Assembly (NCBI GenBank): GCA_910579425.1
Contig: CAJTVL010000039.1
Coordinates: forward strand, 1-38,287
DNA: 38,287 bases
Direction of reading: 5' to 3'
From: an uncultured Lachnospiraceae bacterium
GTDB lineage: Bacteria > Bacillota > Clostridia > Lachnospirales > Lachnospiraceae
A program made the position numbers and the translations under genes. Of the stretch, positions 24,341 through 31,782 are shown one piece after another. How positions within the stretch are numbered: the first letter of the stretch is position 1; each line of letters begins with the position of its first letter. The notes under the pieces are model-generated. The model worked only from the letters and a program-made list of their open reading frames with translations, did no database searches and was not told the DNA's origin.

Positions 24341-25957
24341 TCAGACTCCCCGGAATCTGGTGGGAGATACGCCGAATTTTTTCTTGAAGACATAGCTGAA
24401 ATAATTCTGCTCCTGATACCCCACCTTCTGGGCGATCACATAGGTCTTATCGCTGGTCTGGTTTAAAAGCTCCACTGCCTTATTGAGCCTTACATCTGTC
24501 AGATATGCCACACAGGTCTTTCCGGTTTCCCTGCGGAACATAGTGGAAAAATACGCGGGGCTCAAATGAAGCTGTCTGCAAATCTGCTCCACCGAAAGAT
24601 CCGGCTCCTGATAATGCTCCTGGATATACTGCTTGGCCTCCTCGATCACCTGACGGGCCGCGGTATCCCTGCGGCGGTTAAGAGCCTCATTCATCCGGCA
24701 CGCTACCTGGAAAAGCCAGAGCGCAAATTCTCCTTCTGTGCCTCCGCTCTCAAGCAGTCCCGCAATTCCCTTATCCGTATCAAAAATCTGGCGCAAATCC
24801 AGATCATACTGCTGCACCAGACGTGTGATACAGCTCACCAGCGAAAGCATATAGACCTGATACTGGCTGGCATGGGCCCGTATGTCATCCATGCGCCCTG
24901 CAAGGGCTTCTACCTCAGACCGGATTGTTTCCGGCGTGCCAAACTTGATACAGGTTTCCAGCTCCGTTTCATCCTTTTGGTTCAACTGCAGTTTTCCTCT
25001 GCTTACCGGCTCCATATCGCCGATGTAGATGGTTCCCCCCGTTCCCACAATCGCCTTGTATCCCAGCGCATCCACTGCAGACTGATAGGATTCTGAAATT
25101 TGCTCCGGTGCTTTACAGCTATGTCCGATCCCTGCCGTCACTGCCACATCCAGGATCCTGCGGGTCTCCTTGCAGGCATCCGCCAACAGATCTATGAATC
25201 CGGTCTGGGTATTTTTCCCGTCAATGGCCGCAATAACGGCGATCCCCTCTGCGGAATTAAAACTGATAAACCGGAAATACTCTCTCAGATGGTCTTCCAC
25301 AAGTCCCCTCACCGAGATGGGGATTAATTTCTTTTCTCTCTGCAGAGGCAGTGAGTCCTGTTCCGCTCCCCGCTCCTCCCGCTCCACACTGATCACCGCC
25401 GCAATCAGCTTACGGGCCTTAAGGATGTCCACCCCGTATTCCTCCAGCTTCGGCCTCACCTCTTCCTCAGACACATTCCCCCGCACCAGATCGTTCAAAA
25501 AGATCTCCCGGATGATGGGCAGGCTGCTGCGGTACCTCTCCCGGAGCAGGTTAATATCCCTGCGCTGCTCAATCTCCTCGTCCAGATTCTCCCGCACTCT
25601 GTTTAAGATTTCCGTCAGTTCCTCCACATTCACAGGTTTTAAAATATACTCTGTGACATTGAGCTTGATGGCCTGCTGGGCATACTCAAAATCATCATAA
25701 CCGGAAAAAATCAGAACCTTCATGGAGGGATACTTCTGTCGGATACGGGAGGTCAGTGTGAGTCCGTCCATATAGGGCATTCGAATGTCCGTCATCACCA
25801 CATCCGGCTTTAGCTGCTCGATCTTTTCCAAAGCCTCCTCGCCGTTCTCGGCATCCCCCGCCACCTGAAAGCCCAGCTTCTCCCAGTCCATCTTTCGAAG
25901 GATTCCTTTGCGCACCTCTTCCTCGTCGTCAACCAGAAGGATCCGATAGTAACTCAT
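24341..25957 (-). CDS. YesN-like response regulator with AraC-type DNA-binding domain
   Basis: The 538-residue regulator starts MSYYRILLVDDEEEVRKGIL, a receiver domain with acidic pocket D10/D11 and phospho-acceptor Asp57 in VVMTDIRMPYMDG. A middle region of about 250 residues links to two AraC-type helix-turn-helix motifs at the C-terminus (LSVEQICRQLHLSPAYFSTMFRRE and YVIAQKVGYQEQNYFSYVFKKKFG, ending SPTRF). It most likely activates the downstream sugar-binding protein and mgl genes. The kinase gene follows after 76 bases. No good -10/-35 pair was seen in the 67 bases before it, so its promoter is not located. Confidence 0.92.
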   Translation of the reverse strand: MSYYRILLVDDEEEVRKGILRKMDWEKLGFQVAGDAENGEEALEKIEQLKPDVVMTDIRMPYMDGLTLTSRIRQKYPSMKVLIFSGYDDFEYAQQAIKLNVTEYILKPVNVEELTEILNRVRENLDEEIEQRRDINLLRERYRSSLPIIREIFLNDLVRGNVSEEEVRPKLEEYGVDILKARKLIAAVISVEREERGAEQDSLPLQREKKLIPISVRGLVEDHLREYFRFISFNSAEGIAVIAAIDGKNTQTGFIDLLADACKETRRILDVAVTAGIGHSCKAPEQISESYQSAVDALGYKAIVGTGGTIYIGDMEPVSRGKLQLNQKDETELETCIKFGTPETIRSEVEALAGRMDDIRAHASQYQVYMLSLVSCITRLVQQYDLDLRQIFDTDKGIAGLLESGGTEGEFALWLFQVACRMNEALNRRRDTAARQVIEEAKQYIQEHYQEPDLSVEQICRQLHLSPAYFSTMFRRETGKTCVAYLTDVRLNKAVELLNQTSDKTYVIAQKVGYQEQNYFSYVFKKKFGVSPTRFRGV

Positions 25958-25983
25958 AGTACTTTTCCTTTCCTTTACCCAAA

Positions 25984-26005
25984 ACTCTCAGGCAGAGCCC
26001 TGCCT
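25984..26005 (-). terminator. Weak terminator-like hairpin between the AAA ATPase gene and the regulator
   Basis: AGGCAG/CTGCCT arms (26005-26000 and 25995-25990) with a 4-base loop, followed on the minus strand by GAGAGTTTT. The stem is short and the T-run is broken, so this is only a possible boundary between the accessory region and the sugar operon. Confidence 0.35.
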
Positions 26006-26024
26006 CATACGTCTGTATTCTTCC

Positions 26025-27869
26025 TCATTTCCGGCAGGTTCTGTTCCCGTCGATCAGCACCTTTTTCCCGCAGAAAGCAAACCCATACTTCCGTATCCGC
26101 TCTCCGGGAATTCCCTTTGCAATAAGGGATGCTTCATAATTCTTCTCCTCGATCTGCCGCAGCGCCTCCGCTGCCGTATCGGCCAGTTCCTTTTCCTGCC
26201 CATCCTGCACCTTGAATTCCAGGATAACGGCATCGTTTACAATCCCGCCATCCTTTTGTTTTCTTGGCTCCATCACCACATCATATCTCCCAAAACCGCT
26301 CTCCCGATTTGATGTGACCACATATTTATCCGCCAGTTCCACCATCAGTCCCAGCACAAACCCATGATAAAAGCGTTCCGGCTCCTCCTGTGAGGGCGTC
26401 TTCCCCGTATCAAAGTAGCTGAACATTTCTATGGTGACTTTGTTCATGTATATGTTCATGGCCTTTAAGTCTCCCAGCAGCAGAGCCTTGATAAAATCAT
26501 TGTATTTCCAGGCTGCAGCGGCAAACCAGCCTCTGACCATGTTCCGGAACATCACCCTCACTTCAAAATTCGTCAGTTCCAGCTCATACTCTTCCTTCCA
26601 CTCCCCAAAGTCAGACAGATAGGCCTGAAAGTCTTTCACCTTCAGATAACCGCTGGCCAGCAGAAGGCTCCACACCGCGCCCTCATTTTCCTCCAATTGA
26701 TCGTAAACAATCTGCTCGTCTATTTCCGCCCGGATGCTCCCTCCGCACAATAACTGCTCAAAACTTTTCTTGATCTCAGGGCTCCCTTCCCGGATCAGCT
26801 TTCCCACAAGACTGTTGGAGCTGGTGTTGGCCCAATAGGCTCCTACTTTCTTCTTTTCCAGGAAATTAATGATCGACCAGGGATTATAAATATCCCTCCT
26901 CTCCCCGAAGGAAAAGCCATCATACCAGTCTTTTACCTGTTGCTTCTGGCCGGGCAGGCCATATTCTTCTAATGCCGTAAACACTTCATTTTCCGTAAAC
27001 CCGAAGCTATCCGCATACTTATTTGTGGTGGTTGTCACCACTTCAAGATTATTCAAATCAGAAAAAATAGACTCCTTGCTGACCCTTGTAATCCCTGTCA
27101 TAACCGCTCTCTCCAGATAGGGGTTTGTTTTGAATGTGAAATTAAACAGTCCCCGGATAAAAGCCGCCATCTCCCTCCAATATCCGTTTACATAGGCCTC
27201 CTGCATCGGGGTATCATATTCATCCAGAAGGATAATCGTCTTTTTTCCATAATATCTGCCAAGGAAATCCGACAAAGACCTCAGCGACACTGCCGCCGCA
27301 GCGTCCGGCATATCCGCAGTAACCTTCTGATAAAATTCTTTTTCCTTTTCATTAAGCAGATTGCCTTCCGGCAAATAGTCATGTTTATTATACTGCTCCT
27401 CAATCATACGGCAGATGTTCTCTCTGGCGCCTGCGTAGGTATTTTCCTTAACCCCTGCAAAACTCAGGAAAAGAACCGGATATGTCCCCTGCAGCTTCCT
27501 GTATTTATACTCTTCCGATGAAGATATATTTCCGTCAGAAGATTTTTCTTCCCAAATCCGGAGTCCCTGAAACAAATCCCCTCTGTTCTCATATTTGACG
27601 GAAAAGAACTTTTCCAGCATACTCATATTTAAGGTCTTTCCGAATCGTCTGGGACGGGTGACCAAGGTTACACTGTCCCCGCTTTCCCAGCCATTACTTT
27701 TGCCGTTTTTCCCATACGTCCTGCCGTCTTTATTTCTTATATTAAGTATATCCGTTTCCCCTCTGAAATTCAAGTTGCCAGAAACTGCCAGAAATTTACA
27801 GATATACTTATCCGGTACTTGAAATATACTATAATATGGTGTATACTGAATCACTGTAGACATACACAT
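26025..27869 (-). CDS. AAA ATPase with C-terminal PD-(D/E)XK nuclease-like domain (DUF1703 type)
   Basis: The reading frame codes 614 residues. It has Walker A RPRRFGKT (72-79), Walker B LLDEYD (214-219) and a C-terminal segment GFGRYDVVMEPR ... DAVILEFKVQ matching the PD-(D/E)XK pattern. Together this is the AAA-ATPase-like plus PDDEXK_9 family, very common and multicopy in Lachnospiraceae. Its role is unknown; mobile-element or defence links are often suggested. The family normally has a conserved N-terminus ending in FIREWW before Walker A; here the first 60 residues are unrelated, so the 5' end seems replaced and the true start is uncertain. The start lies 14 bases from the divergent abi promoter. 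Confidence 0.8.
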   Translation of the reverse strand: MCMSTVIQYTPYYSIFQVPDKYICKFLAVSGNLNFRGETDILNIRNKDGRTYGKNGKSNGWESGDSVTLVTRPRRFGKTLNMSMLEKFFSVKYENRGDLFQGLRIWEEKSSDGNISSSEEYKYRKLQGTYPVLFLSFAGVKENTYAGARENICRMIEEQYNKHDYLPEGNLLNEKEKEFYQKVTADMPDAAAAVSLRSLSDFLGRYYGKKTIILLDEYDTPMQEAYVNGYWREMAAFIRGLFNFTFKTNPYLERAVMTGITRVSKESIFSDLNNLEVVTTTTNKYADSFGFTENEVFTALEEYGLPGQKQQVKDWYDGFSFGERRDIYNPWSIINFLEKKKVGAYWANTSSNSLVGKLIREGSPEIKKSFEQLLCGGSIRAEIDEQIVYDQLEENEGAVWSLLLASGYLKVKDFQAYLSDFGEWKEEYELELTNFEVRVMFRNMVRGWFAAAAWKYNDFIKALLLGDLKAMNIYMNKVTIEMFSYFDTGKTPSQEEPERFYHGFVLGLMVELADKYVVTSNRESGFGRYDVVMEPRKQKDGGIVNDAVILEFKVQDGQEKELADTAAEALRQIEEKNYEASLIAKGIPGERIRKYGFAFCGKKVLIDGNRTCRK

Positions 27870-27882
27870 GATAAAAGATCGC

Positions 27883-27910
27883 TTGACCTTTTGTTCTTAT
27901 GTGTTATAAT
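27883..27910 (+). promoter_or_regulatory. Promoter of the short RNA and abi gene
   Basis: -35 TTGACC (27883-27888), 16-base spacer, -10 TATAAT (27905-27910). Transcription should start near 27917, just before the structured RNA. Confidence 0.82.
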
Positions 27911-27916
27911 ATAAGT

Positions 27917-27979
27917 GAAAGTATATTGCCAGTTTGTCCTCCGGTATCCTTCGGGACCGGGGGCTTTTTAATATACGGC
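27917..27979 (+). ncRNA. Candidate abiF-type structured RNA ending in a terminator
   Basis: The transcript starts with GTATATT (27921-27927), which can pair with AATATAC (27970-27976). Between them is a strong hairpin: CCTCCGG/CCGGGGG (27938-27944 with 27957-27963), then TCC/GGA, closed by a TTCG loop, followed by CTTTTT. The hairpin plus T-run is a terminator, so most transcripts should stop here and only some continue into abi. GCC (27928-27930) and GGC (27977-27979) could form a pseudoknot. A conserved 'abiF' RNA motif upstream of such genes has been reported from comparative searches; that this is an example is inferred from position and shape. Confidence 0.65.
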
Positions 27980-27993
27980 TCAAGAGAAAAACC

Positions 27994-28956
27994 ATGACTG
28001 AAAAAACATACAAATCTTACCGGCAACAATTAAATATTTTGCGTTCAAGGGGCATGGTCATTGGCAAAGGCTCTCAGGGGTCGCGCGTTATGCGGATTCT
28101 TGAAGCCGAAAACTATTATAATGTCATCAATGGTTACAAAGAGCTGTTCCTTGCCTCCAAAGCCACCCCTGCCGCCGACGAAGTGTATAAAACAGGCACT
28201 ACCTTCGATGAAGTATATTCCCTGTATAATTTTGACCGGGAGCTGAGAAATATTTATCTCAAATATCTTTTGAAAGTTGAAAATAAATTTAAAACTGTAA
28301 TATCACACGAATTTTCAGCCAGGTATGGTCATGATAATTACCTTAAAATTGAAAATTTTGATACATCCAGTGAACGCAATATCTCCTCTGCCATTAAATT
28401 AATCGGCGATATTCAACAGGAAATTGCCCGTCAAATGAGCAAGCATCATCAGGCAGTCACTCACTATATGACGGAACATGGATATATCCCTCTGTGGGTT
28501 CTTGTAAATGTCCTCACCTTCGGCAAAATCGAATATTTTTATAAAAGCATGATTCCTGCGGATAAAACCGCTGTTGCCAGACAATTCGGCCTGCAACCTG
28601 ACGAGCTTGCCAAATTCATGCATATGCTTGCCCTCGCCAGAAATAAATGTGCCCACGACGAACGTTTCTTTGACATGAAGTTCAAGGAACGCATACATAC
28701 CAAAAGCATCAAAAATTTTGCCGCCCTGGGCATTGTCCGTGGAAAGGACGGTTCCTATACCTATGGCACCAATGATGTCTACGCAATCGCAATCATGTTT
28801 GCACTGTTGTTAAGCAAAAGCGATTTAAAGGAATTTATTTCTTCCATGAAATCAGCCCTTAACAAGCTGCAAAAACAGCTTCACACCATTCCGGTTACAG
28901 ATATTATGTACCTGATGGGATATGATTCCAACTGGGCCAATCTTGTTTATTTATAG
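27994..28956 (+). CDS. Abi_2 (AbiF/AbiD) family HEPN protein
   Basis: The 320-residue protein starts MTEKTYKSYRQQLNILRSRGM and contains the Abi_2 landmarks ENYYNVINGYKELFL, YNFDRELRNIYLKYLLKVEN and, near residue 216, ARNKCAHDERFF. The Arg216-x4-His221 is the HEPN RNase signature, so an RNA-cleaving toxin-like activity is likely. Family members cause abortive infection in lactococci. There is no good Shine-Dalgarno at 27994, and expression is probably limited by the terminator in front. An upstream frame from 27934 would run through the RNA hairpin and is rejected. A terminator follows directly, so the RNA and protein form a self-contained cassette. Confidence 0.88.
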   Translation: MTEKTYKSYRQQLNILRSRGMVIGKGSQGSRVMRILEAENYYNVINGYKELFLASKATPAADEVYKTGTTFDEVYSLYNFDRELRNIYLKYLLKVENKFKTVISHEFSARYGHDNYLKIENFDTSSERNISSAIKLIGDIQQEIARQMSKHHQAVTHYMTEHGYIPLWVLVNVLTFGKIEYFYKSMIPADKTAVARQFGLQPDELAKFMHMLALARNKCAHDERFFDMKFKERIHTKSIKNFAALGIVRGKDGSYTYGTNDVYAIAIMFALLLSKSDLKEFISSMKSALNKLQKQLHTIPVTDIMYLMGYDSNWANLVYL

Positions 28957-28965
28957 TCAATGACT

Positions 28966-29010
28966 TATAGTCAACAACTTTCTTTTTGTCGTTGACTATA
29001 GTTTTGACTT
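28966..29010 (+). terminator. Intrinsic terminator after the abi gene
   Basis: Perfect 10-bp arms TATAGTCAAC / GTTGACTATA (28966-28975 and 28991-29000) followed by GTTTTGACTTT. On the opposite strand the downstream bases are less T-rich, so it chiefly serves abi but may also slow the converging hydrolase transcript. ATAGTCAA also occurs once more just before it, overlapping the stop codon. Confidence 0.75.
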
Positions 29011-29030
29011 TATTCTCTTGTTTACCTCAG

Positions 29031-29666
29031 TCACAAATATTTCTTCAGATTATCAAGCACCACCCTGTACCCGTTTGCATACATGTGAATCCCCTCAATG
29101 GTATATTCCTTTTTGAGTCTTCCCTTCTCGTCTGTAAGACCCTGATTCACGTTCAGGAAACGGCAGCCCTTCTCCTCTGCAAGCTTCTCCACCGCCTGGT
29201 TGGCAATCAGAATGTTTTCGTTGGTTCTGGTGACAAAGGCCGTCTTTACCCATTCGTCATCCGAAAGCTTCTCCGTCTCATTCACAGGATAATAGGCCAT
29301 CATATTAATTTCTGCCCGAGGAAGCCTTTCCTGAATCCTGGAAATAATTTCCCCGTATCTGTCCATCAATGTCTCTAACCTGTAGTCCGGACTTCCTATA
29401 TCGTTGGTTCCAATGTTGATAAAAATCCGGGATGGCTCTGTGCCGAACACCATCTCTTCCATGCACAGAAGCATGTCCTGAGTCGTAAAACCGCCGATCC
29501 CCCGGTTATAGATAACCTGAGACATCCCCTGTGTCATTAAAAGTTCATTGATGGGAAACTGCTCCATCAGCGACGAGCCTGTAAAAAGGATCTCGCCTTT
29601 TTTCACATTCTGATTCAGTATACGGTACCTCTCTAACTTTTCCTGCTGCTCTCTTGAAATTGCCAT
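29031..29666 (-). CDS. SGNH/GDSL-family hydrolase
   Basis: The 211-residue protein has block I FTGSSLMEQF (GSSL in place of GDSL, nucleophile Ser32), block III INIGTNDIG (GTND) and block V EGIHMYANGY (ExxH in place of DxxH). It lacks a signal peptide, so it is probably cytoplasmic. Relatives act as acylesterases, often on sugar acetyl groups; the substrate is not evident. GGAGG lies a short distance before the ATG. A 17-codon ORF with a strong ribosome site precedes it in the same orientation. Confidence 0.87.
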   Translation of the reverse strand: MAISREQQEKLERYRILNQNVKKGEILFTGSSLMEQFPINELLMTQGMSQVIYNRGIGGFTTQDMLLCMEEMVFGTEPSRIFINIGTNDIGSPDYRLETLMDRYGEIISRIQERLPRAEINMMAYYPVNETEKLSDDEWVKTAFVTRTNENILIANQAVEKLAEEKGCRFLNVNQGLTDEKGRLKKEYTIEGIHMYANGYRVVLDNLKKYL

Positions 29667-29712
29667 TTTTATCGTCCTCCTTTCAGCCTGTTCTCTTAAT
29701 CAGGCAAAGATT

Positions 29713-29766
29713 TTAGTCCAAAACCGTGTACAATGACTGGCATCCGGATTGAATAATAGGGTTCAT
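29713..29766 (-). CDS. Possible 17-residue leader ORF upstream of the GDSL hydrolase
   Basis: On the minus strand an AAGGAGATC ribosome site lies seven bases before an ATG at 29766 that opens MNPIIQSGCQSLYTVLD and stops at 29713. It is 47 bases upstream of the hydrolase gene and downstream of the extended -10 promoter. The product matches no known peptide. It may be a regulatory leader peptide, a remnant of a lost gene, or chance. Confidence 0.4.
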   Translation of the reverse strand: MNPIIQSGCQSLYTVLD

Positions 29767-29808
29767 ATTTGATCTCCTTATTGCTCCGCCATTTTGCTCT
29801 ACTACAAT

Positions 29809-29817
29809 ATTATAGCA
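29809..29817 (-). promoter_or_regulatory. Extended -10 promoter of the GDSL hydrolase
   Basis: Minus strand TGCTATAAT (29817-29809), a perfect -10 with the TGn extension; no good -35 was found at 16-18 bases. It gives a leader of about 135 bases containing the small ORF. Confidence 0.55.
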
Positions 29818-29903
29818 GGGCTTTCCCGCCGTCCAGAAGAAATAAAAAAATTTACATGTAAGATTTCAGCACCAAAAAGAGAGAAATATATCTCATTTTT
29901 ATA

Positions 29904-29932
29904 TTGACATTAATTCATATGAGTGATATATT
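29904..29932 (+). promoter_or_regulatory. Vegetative promoter of the DUF3796-XRE pair
   Basis: Consensus -35 TTGACA (29904-29909), 17-base spacer, -10 TATATT (29927-29932), ahead of the gene starting at 29977. Confidence 0.85.
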
Positions 29933-29960
29933 TGTCCCATCAAGAGATAAATACATCACT
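29922..29960 (+). promoter_or_regulatory. Operator-like inverted repeat over the -10 box
   Basis: AGTGATATATTT (29922-29933) and AAATACATCACT (29949-29960) are inverted arms matching at 11 of 12 positions with a 15-base gap. The left arm covers the -10 box, so protein binding here would block transcription; the XRE protein encoded downstream is the obvious candidate. A 5' UTR hairpin is the alternative. Confidence 0.5.
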
Positions 29961-29976
29961 TTACAGGAGGATCAAT

Positions 29977-30645
29977 ATGAAAAAGAATAGAATCAAACTT
30001 ATCGTTATCTGTGGGATGACCTGCATCCTGCTCCTGCTCATTTCGTCGTATTATTCCGTTACATTTAACGACTCCCGCCTCGTCGTCCCAATGGATTTTG
30101 GAAGCTATACATTCCGGTTAAAGGACTTGCCGATGATTCTTTCGGTTTCCCTTACCTGCGCTTATGTACTCGCCCTGTCCATCCTGCTTTTGACCGGCAT
30201 TGTAAAAAATCAAAAACAGATTGCCCAAACAAACACCACCCGCAAAATCAACCCAAAGCTGGGTTTTCTGGGACTGCTGGGCTTTTTAGGCCTCGCCGGT
30301 TTTTGGTCCTATCCCGCCTACGGCAGCGTTTCTCCCTTTCTGTTTTTCTTTTTCTTTGGTTTCTTCGGCTTTTTCTACGAAGGAAAAATGTCCGGAACCT
30401 TTATGGATGAACGTTTCCGCGAAAATGCAATGCATGCCCAATTAAAATCCTACAAAATTACTTTCACAATCGTTTTTATTTCCCTCATCATTCTCTGCCA
30501 GGGAAAGCTTTTCGGCAGCCTGGAATACACCTTAATCGCTGCAATTATCGTACTCTCCCTTGCTTTGGCCTTGGGAATCTTTTTACCCGAATATCTTTTG
30601 TATCTCTACGACCATGACAGCCAGGAATATGAGAACGAGGAATAG
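29977..30645 (+). CDS. DUF3796 family membrane protein with extra N-terminal helices
   Basis: This 222-residue protein has two hydrophobic helices (about 6-28 and 55-75). A DUF3796-type core follows, starting NPKLGFLGLLGFLGLAGF with a very Phe-rich stretch (PFLFFFFFGFFGFF), then FMDERFRENA and two more C-terminal helices. The family is membrane-bound and almost always paired with a small XRE regulator, as here; its function is unknown. The N-terminal two-helix extension is not in the minimal family. AGGAGG six bases before 29977 fixes the start; the frame opens at 29923 inside the promoter. Confidence 0.8.
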   Translation: MKKNRIKLIVICGMTCILLLLISSYYSVTFNDSRLVVPMDFGSYTFRLKDLPMILSVSLTCAYVLALSILLLTGIVKNQKQIAQTNTTRKINPKLGFLGLLGFLGLAGFWSYPAYGSVSPFLFFFFFGFFGFFYEGKMSGTFMDERFRENAMHAQLKSYKITFTIVFISLIILCQGKLFGSLEYTLIAAIIVLSLALALGIFLPEYLLYLYDHDSQEYENEE

Positions 30646-30698
30646 GGCCCGCAAGCATGCTTTTATATGCAAAATAACGTGCAGGAATGAGGTATCGT

Positions 30699-30899
30699 AT
30701 GGCAGAATTTGAATGCAGATTAAAAAAATACCGTCAGTTAAAGGAGCTGACCCAGGAACAGTTAGCAGAAAAAGTAGGCGTACGCCGGGAAACTATCATG
30801 CGGCTGGAAAAAGCCCAGTATAATCCGTCGCTGAAGCTGGCCATTGATATTTCCCGGGCAGTGGAGGCGCCTATTGAAGAAATCTTTATTTTTGACTGA
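30699..30899 (+). CDS. XRE-family (Cro/CI-like) transcriptional regulator
   Basis: The 66-residue protein is almost entirely a helix-turn-helix domain (LKELTQEQLAEKVGVRRETIMRLEKAQYNPS), ending AVEAPIEEIFIFD as in the YozG/DUF3796-partner regulators. The ATG at 30699 has GAGG six bases upstream; an ATG at 30687 is too close to its possible site. It lies 53 bases after the DUF3796 gene and probably represses the pair through the inverted repeat over the promoter. Its last bases overlap the converging AAA pseudogene. Confidence 0.9.
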   Translation: MAEFECRLKKYRQLKELTQEQLAEKVGVRRETIMRLEKAQYNPSLKLAIDISRAVEAPIEEIFIFD

Positions 30900-31782
30900 G
30901 TATCGGGGTTTCCGCCAGGCATGAACTTTTGTCGCCGATGAGGATTTTTTTGCCGCAAAAGGCAAAGCCGTATTTCCGTATGCGCTCCCCGGGAATTCCC
31001 CGGGCGACAAGAGCCGCCTCGTATTCTTTCTCCTCAATCCGGCGCAGCGCTTCCCGCACGGTATCTGACAGCTCATACTCTTCCTTCCACTCCCCAAAAT
31101 CAGACATATACGCCTGAAAGCCCTTCACCTTCAGATAGCCGCTGGCAAGCAAAAGGCTCCATACCGCTCTCTCGTCTCCGTTCAGTTGGTCATACACAAT
31201 CTGTTCGTCTATTTCCGTCCGCATGCTTCCCCCCTGAGCAGACCCTCGAAGGTTTTCTTGATCTGCGGGCTCCCTTCCCGGATCAGCTTACCCACAAGGC
31301 TGTTAGAGCTGGTATTGGCCCAGTAGGTGCCTACTTTCTTTTTCCCAGAAAATTGATGATAGACCAGGGATTATAAATATCCCTTCTCTCCCCAAAAGAA
31401 AAGCCATCATACCAGTCTCCGACCTGCTGCTTCTGGCCGGAAAGTCAATATCATAGGAGGTTTCCTTTACATCCGCAAAGCTCAGGAAAAGAACCGGATA
31501 GGTTCCCTGCAATTTCCTGTAATTATAATCTTCCAATGAGGAATTTTCTCCGCCGGAAAAGTTTTCGGGAAATTTTTCCTCCCAAATCCGAAGCCCCTGA
31601 AATAAATCCCCCCTGTCCTCATAATTGACCGAAAAGAATTTTTCCAGCATGCTCATATTCAGAGTCTTCCCAAACCTTCCGGGGCGTGTAATCAAGGTTA
31701 CGCTATCTCCGCTTTCCCACCATTCCCGTATGTCCTCATCAGCTATTTCTCCTTCCCCCACCAGCCCTGAACTTTCATTCAA
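30886..31782 (-). pseudogene. Deleted and frameshifted copy of the AAA/PD-(D/E)XK ATPase gene
   Basis: Fragments match the gene at 26025-27869 in order. The upstream part (31782 down to about 31460) carries GDSVTLITRPGRFGKTLNMSMLEKFFS and QGTYPVLFLSFADVKE. The coding then jumps to the equivalent of VKDWYDGFSFGERRDIYNPWS in other frames, and then to TEIDEQIVYDQL ... FGEWKEEYEL fused to the extreme C-terminus EALRRIEEKEYEAALVARGIP. So two large internal deletions (the Walker B half and most of the nuclease region) and at least two frameshifts (near 31340 and 31230) are present. Walker A is altered from PRRFGKT to PGRFGKT. A complete protein cannot be made. Confidence 0.92.

Noticed and set aside
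27840..27980. Tandem antitoxin-RNA repeats of a classical type III toxin-antitoxin locus
   Set aside because: Only a single hairpin unit is present; no repeated 30-40 base units were found before abi.
27934..27993. Upstream extension of the abi gene
   Set aside because: The added 20 codons are the terminator hairpin and T-run of the leader RNA; family similarity begins after the ATG at 27994.
30886..31224. 112-codon ORF as an independent gene
   Set aside because: It is the C-terminal part of the decayed AAA/nuclease gene with an internal deletion, not a separate protein.
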